A DNA stretch of 64,000 bases from Styela clava (Eukaryota; Chordata; Ascidiacea; Stolidobranchia; Styelidae). Under the pieces are notes generated by a model. The model ran no database searches. It worked only from the letters and a program-made list of their open reading frames with translations, and was not told the DNA's origin. Position numbers and translations under genes: made by a program. The DNA lies in NCBI RefSeq assembly GCF_964204865.1, contig NC_135258.1, positions 8,485,001 through 8,549,000 on the forward strand. The letters are read 5' to 3'. The number at the start of each line of letters is the position of its first letter. Position 1 is the stretch's first letter. Positions 51,246 to 60,191 of the stretch are shown one piece after another.

Positions 51246-52518
51246 AAACAAAACGACCATTTCGCAACATGTATTTTTGCGCAGTTCAGAATTCTTCGAT
51301 AAGACTTCAGCAAACTTACTTTTTCCATAATTCACCTGAGCAATCCCTAACGTACTCTACCTACAAGACACGATTAATCTAGATTTAGTTTTCCGATAGT
51401 TTGAAGCGATTGAATATAGAATTTGAAATCATTCATTCCTATATATCCAATATATATTAAAAAATTTGTGGCCTACCATTGCATAACCAATATATATAAT
51501 GCACGACAGTGACGACACAATCCGCTATGTGGTTAACGGCCACATTCAGTCATGTACGGGAATGAAATTTACACCATATATATGGTCAATTTATCTCTAG
51601 GGCATTGCTTTAGATACTAGTCTCCAGAAGTCCTACTTCTACTGTAAAGATTACCAACGTTATTATTTGGCTTATCGATACGGCTTGAGCGCGGGTATTT
51701 TTTTAAACTAGGCTTGATTTCCTTCTGTTTTCTTCCCTAATGATAGTATGCTTTGAATTTTATTTAGTTTTCCACAATTTTGTATGCAAATTTTTACAGG
51801 ACGGAAAAAATAAACTTGACTATGAATAAGACTTTTGATTCTAGGGCCATTCAAATAAAATATATATAACTTATAAAAACACACTCGTGACTAAGTATAC
51901 TAATCAGAATTACTGTGAAAACTTTTTGTTAATTGGTGGAATGAATTTTACACCACATGGTAAAATTATCCCGGTGGAGGCCCCCGCTTTGGACACTGGG
52001 TTGTAGAAGTCACTACTTGGGCTGTAAAGATTACCAACGTTATCTATTTGGCTTATCGCTACGGCTCAAGCGCAAATATTTTTAGCCAGATTTGAATGCC
52101 CGCTGCTTCCCTCCCCAGTGAACAGTGCGTCGAATTTTATTTTTTTCCCCTCAATTTGGTATGCAATTTTTTATTGGACGGAAAAAATAAACTTGGCCAT
52201 GACTAAGGCTTTTGATTCTCGAGTTCGCACCAAATATAAGAAACTCGCTTTGTTACCTGCCATTCTTATATATGAGACTTTCAGCTGCAAATACTATTCA
52301 GTATTACTAATAAAATTGGTCGGCATTTTGCGGATCATATTCCAATTTGGCCTCGAATCATTGAGTTCACATCAAATATGAGAAAATCTGATTTTTCATC
52401 GATATATGAAGGTTCATATTAGAACTATTGTCAAAAGTTGTCGGCACATTGCGGATCATATTCGGAATGAATTTCATCTCAAACCTCCGAGTGTGAATAT
52501 AATATGGTAATATAATAC
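51246..52518. repeat. Non-coding with ~375 bp diverged direct repeat
   Basis: No gene seen. About 51563-51860 recurs at 51938-52240 (shared GTAAAGATTACCAACGTTAT, GGACGGAAAAAATAAACTTG, AAGGCTTTTGATTCT-like blocks). A shorter pair, CATTTTGCGGATCATATTC and CACATTGCGGATCATATTC, follows at about 52325 and 52447. Confidence 0.7.
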
Positions 52519-52688
52519 GGCTTCCTCCACCAGCAAGTCTATGCTTCCGAAAACAAATAACTGACTAACTAATTCCTCACCTGACATGAACTGGTAACCG
52601 GACGAGAGGTCGTGGTTCATCATATGAATGAGCTGTTTTAGCGACTTTCCTCTACCACGGGATAAATATGTAAATCCTGTCCTATCTT
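52519..52688 (+). mobile_element. SINE copy D, 5'-truncated
   Basis: Plus-strand copy of the SINE body: GGCTTCCTCCACC, then ATGCTTCCGAAAACAAATAA, then GGTAACCGGACGAGAGG, ending GATAAATATGTAAATCC. It lacks the tRNA head. It is the only copy in this orientation. Confidence 0.75.
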
Positions 52689-52696
52689 AAAAAGGG

Positions 52697-53450
52697 TAGT
52701 TAGAAAATGGCTATATATATCCCTTCTGAATTGGTTATGTCCCTACTAAAATGGCTATGTTCCTACTAAAATGGCTATGTCCCTACTAAAATGGCTATGT
52801 CCCTATTAAATTGGCTACGTCTCTTTTAAAATCGGGAAACTGATATGTTGCTAATAAAATGGCCGTGACCGTTATGCTCATACTAAACCAGCGATGGTTG
52901 CTATGTCCCATTTTAGCAGTGACATAACGGACATAGCCATTTAGGTAGGAACATATTGGGGATCGCGATTTTGGAAGGGACATAGTCATTTTAGTAAGGA
53001 CATAGCCCTTTCAGAAGGGACAACTCGGGATCGCGATTTTAGTAAGGACATAGCCATTTTAGTATGAACATAGTCATTTTAGTTGGAACATCGCCATTTT
53101 AATACGGACAAAAACATTTTTGTACTTTGTAGTGGCATAGCTATTTCAGTGGGGATATAGCTATTTTAGTAGGAACATATCAGGTTCGCGATTTTAGAAG
53201 GACATAACCTTTTTAGTAGTGCCATAGCGGACATAGTCGTTTTGGTAAGAACATATCGGGATCGCCATTTTAGAAGGGACATAGATATTTTAGTAAGGAC
53301 ATATCAGACATAGCCATTTTAGTAGGGACATAGCGGACATAGTCATTTTAGTAAAGACATATTAATAGGGACATCGCTGTTTTTGTGTGGACATGGTCGT
53401 TTTAGTGGAAACATATCGGGATCGCGATTTTAGAAGGGACATAGCCATTT
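52697..53450. repeat. Minisatellite with internal inversion
   Basis: Monomers of about 18-28 bp built on 'ATGGCTATGTCCCTACTAAA' fill 52697-52900. From about 52905 the same monomer runs in the opposite orientation (GACATAGCCATTTTAGTA), interspersed with CATATCGGGATCGCGATTTT. The array therefore flips strand partway. No gene. Confidence 0.85.
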
Positions 53451-54141
53451 CAGTAGGTTTCTATTGGACATATACATTCTATAACTACCGTCCTAAAAGT
53501 ATTTTTTCAGTGACATGGGTGTTCCCCCGTAATAGGGTATTTTTATTTTCCACATCGTGCAGATCTATTCTTATATCCTTTCGAGCGTCTACATTATGTT
53601 AATTACATGTGTACTGATAATCATTTACCAGTATCAGCTTAATGAGATCAAATACTGTATATTTTTAAGCTTGAGTTTTATTATTTTGGAAAATTAATTC
53701 TGCGTAGGATTAATCACTTCCGCGTGGAAATCAATTGAAAACTGTAGAATAATTTTCTGATAGATTTACAGTGGTCAACGGTCAAGCGTTGCTGTATTAC
53801 AGGTGTTTCAATGATTTTCATGAAGCGGTGAGCCTGGTTTTCTACAAAAATTTCATTTTAAGAGTGTGGCAATGAAAACACATTCATTGTTCGCTTCATT
53901 TTAGTCAGCTCATCTATAAAATTTCAGTAAACATAGTCTAGCTTTACTATTTACTTTAGTATTATTGAAGAACCTTTTTTTATCCTAATACAGTCTGACA
54001 CTAATAGACCAGTCACAACAGTGCAGATCATCATTTTCATTTTCTTCCTAATGGTTATCAATGCTTCGCTTTTTCATCCCGCAGCCGGGTTTAAAAATTG
54101 TGTTGAAATCAAGGTTAACAACTTGTAGTTGAACCCAAGGA

Positions 54142-54913
54142 CCAGTCTGGATTTCATGGCCTTTTTGATTGAGAAATCGGGCGTGCAATCAATAAGAATT
54201 TCTGGCGTGCAATTATAGCTCACGGCGTGCAAAACAACTGCGCCCGCGTGAAACTGACTTCGACCTAAGATACCTCAATAGACTACATCTGCATAAAATT
54301 ACCGGTATTGGATAAAAAATATGTTGAATCATAGCAAAAATGGACGTTTGACCTTTGACCCCCAAACATTTTTCTACAGTTTGTTGCAAATTTTGAGAGT
54401 GTTTGTGCGACTTTGGTTACCAGTACAGTTCAGTACATTCGCGTAAAATTATTAAATGAAAAATACGTCAAAGCAAAAATGGACGTTTGACCTTTGACCC
54501 CAAACATTATTTCTATATTTTGTCACTAATTTTGAGAGTTTTTGTGCGACTTTAGATACCGGTACTGTTCAGTACATCCGTGCAAAATTATTGTATGAAA
54601 AATACGCTGAATCAGAGCCATAACTGGCCAGCGTCGGCGATCCTTCTCACGGGATTCCTATCATTCAACACGATATGGTGTCTTTTGCTTTGCATTTTTC
54701 GATCAGGCCAAATCTTGCAAGCTAGTATTAGTCGACAATTGTGATTTTTTTGGCATCTTTATATTACTAGATTATTGATTTAAAAACTATTTAAACCGAT
54801 TTACATTGGTGAGCAATTGCAAATTTTCGGCGTGCAAAATTGAATTCGCTCGCGTGCATTTTTGTGGAGCGCTAGCGTCCTCGGGCATGCATCTGCCATG
54901 GAATCCAGTCTGG
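54142..54913. mobile_element. 772 bp non-autonomous hAT-type element
   Basis: Ends CCAGTCTGGATTTCATGG and CCATGGAATCCAGTCTGG are inverted repeats with two mismatches, flanked by an exact 8 bp duplication CCCAAGGA (54134-54141 and 54914-54921). Subterminal GGCGTGCAA motifs repeat near both ends. Inside are about two copies of a ~140 bp tandem repeat (54290-54600) carrying GGACGTTTGACCTTTGACCC. No coding capacity. Confidence 0.9.
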
Positions 54914-54921
54914 CCCAAGGA

Positions 54922-55794
54922 GTAACTGGAGTAGTGACGTTTTGCAGTTTCGTTTGATCTTGAACCAAGCTCATCATGTTCTGATGTTAGAAGCTATCAA
55001 AAATTTTTGTGTTTTCAGTTCCTGCTCCTAACCATTTATTTAAGTTTCCTGATCTATAATTTTCCAATACTTCATCCAAATCTCAGAATCAATCCTTTTC
55101 ACCTTACAGCTTTATATATAGATTTTAATTTATTTTAAAGTGTAATTCCAATTTTGAAATTTGATGACTTTATCAGTATATTGTAGTTGCATGTCCCGCA
55201 TTCACAAAACTGCATTTTAGCTGATGTTTTATAGTAGCAGTCATACTAGAAAACAATATTCTGTTAATGGCGCCAGAGCCAAAGTTTGAATATACTGAAA
55301 TACAGATATAGCACTGGGATCAGAGCCATCGTGATTTCCCATCAGTTCGTTATTTCTCAGTGAAGAATTTGGTTTTTGATTTTTCATATTTTTATTTGGT
55401 CTCGTTTTTTCTTTCAGATAATGACCAAGACTTACATTGAAAAGTCATTTGATATTGCAAATTTTTTCAGACTATCACAATAGTAACATTCTTCTAACAC
55501 AAAGAATCATTGAAGCGTGATCCCATTCTATTTATATTGTGCCCATGCTGCTATTTCAATATTTATTACCTTCTATTTTTTTTTGCTGGTGCGATATAAA
55601 TCATGTTAGTCAGAATGTTGACAGTCATATTTCATTTATTACGTGGTTATATTTCTAGTCCATCAGAGAATAATTGGGAATTTTTGCAATCTATTCACAG
55701 TTGTATATACTGATATATAGTCTATAGAATGTGAATACATGCTTCAGTGCTCCAAACATTGTAAAACTGATTATCAAAGATAAGCAGCATAAAA
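54922..55794. other. Upstream region of the OTULIN-like gene
   Basis: AT-rich with no recognised repeat or gene. It must hold the promoter and any 5' untranslated sequence of the gene starting at 55795, but I cannot place a promoter. A non-coding first exon is possible. Confidence 0.4.
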
Positions 55795-57551
55795 ATGTCA
55801 AATATAGGGGGTGAGAGACAACTCTTTGGCAGAATGTTCAGGGTCAATGAATGTGATGCTGACCCTGAGTTTGCCGCAAAGGTTGCCAGAATACAAGAGG
55901 ATCTTGCTACGACTTCAAGAAGCAGTAGTCTGTCTCAGGAACCTGAACAAAATGAAGCAATGGTTTCATTTGAGGAAAGCGAGGATGTAACGGAAAAAAT
56001 TGATCATGAAATTAGTGAAACGCAGGAATCAGCCGCAGGAACATCTACACTTGATGACTCTGTTGAACCAGATGGCCCGTGTTATTCACGTCCAAAAAAG
56101 TCAAAAGGTAGTTCTCAACCAACTGAACCTATTCCTGCTACAATTAACACTAAAAACAGCCATGATATGTTAAAAATCTCACAATCTGGAGAAAAATCGA
56201 ATAATAATAACAATAAGAACGACTCAGAATTATCAGATCAGGAAGAAACTCCACCATCAAGTGAAGAACCGGTTGAGTCCTTCAAAGGAGGATATTCATC
56301 TCAAGAAGCTCTCGCAGAAGATTCTGGAGTAAGTCTGCAAGAATTTGATGATTCTCATGATGGCGTGGAGTATAATACCACAATCGATAGACAGTCATCT
56401 AAAAGTGTTTCTGGTCGTATAGACTTATTAGAATATTCGGAGAGAGAGTGGAATGGCAAAACCCTTACGGCCGAGCATATGAAATTGGGCTATGTTAAAA
56501 TAATAGAGAAAACTGGCTACAAAGCAATGCGAAGAATACGTGGAGACAACTACTGTGGTCTTCGAGCAACTTGTTTTCAAATTTTAAGTCAAAATTTAAA
56601 CGTTTTGCGGGATTGGGATCGAATTGAGGACATTGAGCAGATACCCCAAAAGCTCATTGATAATCATGGCTGTAACTGGCTTGTGCAATGGTCTTTTGCA
56701 AACCGTCTTCAAGTTTTGCCAAAGAAGAAAATTGACACTATGGTACAATGTTTAAAATGTTTCAACAATCAGTTGAAATATTGTAAATCAATTGAAGATG
56801 ATGATAGTAGAATACAGCACTTGTTAAAATACTTCAATTCTGGAAATTCTGATGAAATACTCCTTTTCGAAGCAATAAAGTTGTTGATGCTTTATTCAGC
56901 AGTTTTGATACATGACTGTATGAAAGCAGAAAAAGAAATTCCAGATTATGGAATGTTGTTATTTGCCAGAGACACCAGTGAGACGCCAGAACAACTAATG
57001 AAGCAACATCTTAATACTGTTGGGGATACTGGCGGCTTGGAACAGGTTAGTGTTGTTGTTTCCAACTTGATTTTAAACTGGAAGTTTGTAGACAGACTGG
57101 TGTATGCTATTGGCAGTTTGCTTTCTCTGTGTTATGGATGGCATGACCATATATTGAGAGTTTGGTATTTTACATTTAGGTATTTTAATTTGTTTCCATT
57201 TTGCTTGGGAGCTGCAATCGAAAATGCCTGTCCTGAATACCTCACCTTGAGTTTATTAATTTACTGTAATTTCATGAACAAAATCAACATACCAGCATCT
57301 TTTTAAAAGCTTTGCTCATAGCAGAACGCAAACGACTTTTTACTACCGGTAATTCCACTTTTATATGTCTTTTCCAGATCGAAATGATGCTACTCGGTTA
57401 TACCCTCAAAGTTACGATTCGTGTCGTGAGACCATCGCAAGCAGAACAAGAAGATTTTATGAGTTATTATCCAGACAATCATAAAGAAGATTGGGACACT
57501 TGTGATTTAATTGCGGAAGATGACAGACATTATAATATTATTGTTGATTGA
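55795..57551 (+). CDS. OTULIN-like linear-ubiquitin deubiquitinase
   Basis: OTULIN/FAM105 proteins cleave Met1-linked (linear) ubiquitin chains made by LUBAC, in cytosolic immune and death signalling. Exon 1 is 55795-57045 (donor gttagt after LEQ); exon 2 is 57378-57551 (acceptor tttccag, stop TGA). Together they give 474 residues in phase 0. Residues 1-200 are acidic, Ser/Glu-rich and probably disordered. The catalytic fold follows: MKLGYVKIIEKTGYKAMRRI, then RGDNYCGLRATCFQ with nucleophile C254, and at the C terminus AEDDRHYNIIVD with H468 and N470, matching the Cys/His/Asn triad of human OTULIN. LLGYTL and VVRPS also match the family. Human OTULIN is about 350 residues, so the N-terminus is longer. 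No clear PUB-interacting motif or C-terminal PDZ ligand is visible. The reading frame stays open for 87 codons into the intron, so intron retention would give a catalytically dead form. Confidence 0.9.
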
Positions 57552-58333
57552 GTATTTTTTTTTGTGCTTCTTGTTTTATTAAATTTATTGAACATATTAT
57601 ATCAATTATAAAAGCCATTATTATATGCTTATTTTATGTATGCATGCGTGATAACCATTGGTTTTTTGGAGCCTTCCTTACGCTAAAATGCCATTTTTAC
57701 TTTATTTGAATTTTCAGTTTATGAAAAAAAGAAGTACTGTTACCAGTACACTACCAGTGAACCCATGTCATAATGTAGAAGGACTCAAAGTTACATATGT
57801 TCTAGGACAGGGGTGGGCAAATTACGGACTGTAGGCCGAATACAGCTCACCGAAGTGGTTCATCTGGCCCACTTATACCCAGTGCAATTACGACTGTCAT
57901 TTTTTATTGCTGAATAAATATTTAATTACCGGTACATAAGTGAAATCATCGATGCTAGTTATTTGTGAATAAACTGTTTTTCATTCATAGTTTTATATTG
58001 AGTTTTGAACATCCGGCCCAGTATCCAAGTCTATCATCTGTGTAAGTGACCCATTTATAGGGTTACCATATTTTTGTGACTTCAAAGCGGGCCCCCTAAA
58101 GACCATTAGCTGTGATTTTTACCTTTACATTTTCCGATTTCACTACATAGGCCTACATTTAAAGCCATCCCGACTGTCTTCATTGGCCATATTGTCATCG
58201 GGAGTTTATGGGCATATTCTCTGTCTAAATATCGATTTCTTTTCAAAAAATAGAAAGGAATTGACGTTATCGATACAAAATAATTCGGATTTAGCCACAA
58301 TGATTGTAGTGCACTTACCCTTTGTCGGTTCCT
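57552..58333. other. 3' flank with hAT-like terminal fragment
   Basis: No gene recognised. ACAGGGGTGGGCAAATTACGG (about 57806) resembles a hAT terminus followed by CTGTAGGCCGAATACAGCTC, and CATCCGGCCCAGTAT at 58010 may belong to its other side, but a matching end is missing. The start of the MULE arm follows. Confidence 0.45.
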
Positions 58334-59290
58334 TTAATTACCGGAACGGACCCTAAATTACCGGAACGGACCGGAACGGGGTGGAAAACATACATAAACC
58401 TACCGGAACGGACCTTTAGATGTCTTGCAAATGTCATTTCATATACTCCCATGCAATTTTTATATTAAATCGGCAAACTTGGGGGGGTACAGTGGTAAAT
58501 TTAATTTTCTTTAATTACCGGAACGGACCCTAATTTGCCGGAACGGAGTGGAAAACCAACATAAACCTACCGGAACGGACCTTTAGATGTCTTGCAAATG
58601 TCATTTCATATACTTCCTTGCAATTTTTATAATAAATCGGCGAACTTGGGGGGGACAGTGGTAAAATTAATTTTCTTTAATTACCGGAACGGACCCTAAA
58701 TTGCCGGAACGGAGTGGAAAACCTACATAAACCTACCGGAACGGACTTGTAGATATCTTGCGAAGGACATTTTATGTCCCTCCAAGCGATTTCCCAAGTA
58801 AAATGGAAAAATTGAGGGGGATAGAATGATAGAAAATAACAATTTCATTTTACGCCACCTAGCGGATGTAAATTGAGCAATGAATTCCTGAATCATCTCT
58901 TATCAATATGAATTGATGATAAAAATCGATAATCAAAACTTTCTTACATGTTATTAGCCTTTAATTTTCCTTGTCGATAAGATAACGTAGTCATAGATTC
59001 AGATTGGAACAAATAAAAATTGTTTCCAATTGTTTCCACATTCTTGAGCAGGTGTTGCAACTATGTAGCACAACATAAATATCCACCTAAACCTGTCATT
59101 ATTAAAAATAATGTTGTTATTTTGGTTCGTGTTCCTGTCAGCCGTAAAGACTGCCGTTCTGGCACTGTAATCTACCGTGATAGATTGCATATTGCTTCGT
59201 GTTCATATATTTGAGCATCGTCCTCTTGTTTACCTACATACATACAAATCTGATCCTCTAAAATGACTTCTCAAAATTTACTAATATGCT
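58334..59290 (+). repeat. MULE left inverted arm with subterminal tandem repeats
   Basis: The outer part has repeats starting at 58334, 58511 and 58677 (periods 177 and 166 bp), each containing TTAATTACCGGAACGGACCC, ACATAAACCTACCGGAACGG and a G-run (ACTTGGGGGGG in the first two). ACCGGAACGG therefore recurs many times and is a candidate transposase-binding site. The inner part (58800-59290) is unique sequence mirrored in the right arm. A short duplicate of 59025-59075 follows at 59294-59347. Confidence 0.9.
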
Positions 59291-59439
59291 GAAAATTGTT
59301 TCCACAAAATTCTTGTGCAGGCATTGTAACTATGTAGCTAAACATTTTATATTGGAACTGGTTGAAGTACGTGACCTTAAGTTATGATGAAAGTGGGGAT
59401 GTCGTTGTATTTCATCAAATATGAAATATTTGTGATATA

Positions 59440-59482
59440 TATTTAAATATGATATATATGTGATATATATATATATATATCG
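59440..59482. repeat. TA-rich microsatellite inside the MULE
   Basis: GATATATATGTGATATATAT-type run ending in (AT)n, between the left arm and the transposase gene. No function inferred. Confidence 0.7.
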
Positions 59483-60191
59483 GTAAATATATAAAACCAT
59501 ACATAAATGTTTTATTATATCAATAACGTTAACATATTTGACAAAATACTTGAATTTAAAATTTCAGCATAGGAAAATGCGAGAGTTGACCACGAGTTGA
59601 AAACGATTGTCGCTATAGCCTTTATAGCGAGGACGGTTCAAAGTGCTCCTACTGATTTATCTACTGATAACACAGCTTCGAGCCTCCAAAGTTGAAATGC
59701 AGCAGGACTGGCGCTGGGCTGTTCGTCATGGCCGGAGATTTCTTTGCGACAGAAAAGCGACCTATGTGCCATTTCGAATTAATATTCGAACTATTAGCAT
59801 CAGGAATTTAAAGCAGATTATTTACGATTCTTGTAATTGTACTCCTAGTTTTTATATCTTCTCCATCAACGTGCCAAGGATAGAATACCAAGCCAGTTCG
59901 ACGATTTTATCGGTATGTACAACTTTTGCTAGCTCAGATAACTTGTATTTAATATAAGGATTAATATATTTATTGAAGTTTACTTCGAATGAGGAAATGG
60001 TGTCCATATTTTAAAAGTGTCTTTGTTGCAAAACGCTAAGATCTTGAATGTATATAATATATGAATGAGTCAGAATGATAATTTTTAATTGTACTAGTCG
60101 ATATCAAATATACCTTTATTACTTTTAACTAAGAGTTCCATTTTCTGGTTCAGATATTCAACGCAAACGTCAAAAGACAGCCTACTACGCT

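Noticed and set aside
52697-53450. CRISPR-like regularly repeated array
   Set aside because: Eukaryotic context, variable monomer length, no unique spacers, and orientation flips; it is a minisatellite.
57046-57306. Long in-frame extension of the OTULIN-like first exon (503-codon frame)
   Set aside because: It is intron: the donor gttagt after LEQ and the acceptor at 57377 join to the conserved His-containing C-terminus.
59643-59957. Frame upstream of the transposase, possibly an extra exon
   Set aside because: A donor-like GGTATGT occurs near 59910 but its phase does not match the best acceptor at 60153; kept only as a possibility because no domain is visible.
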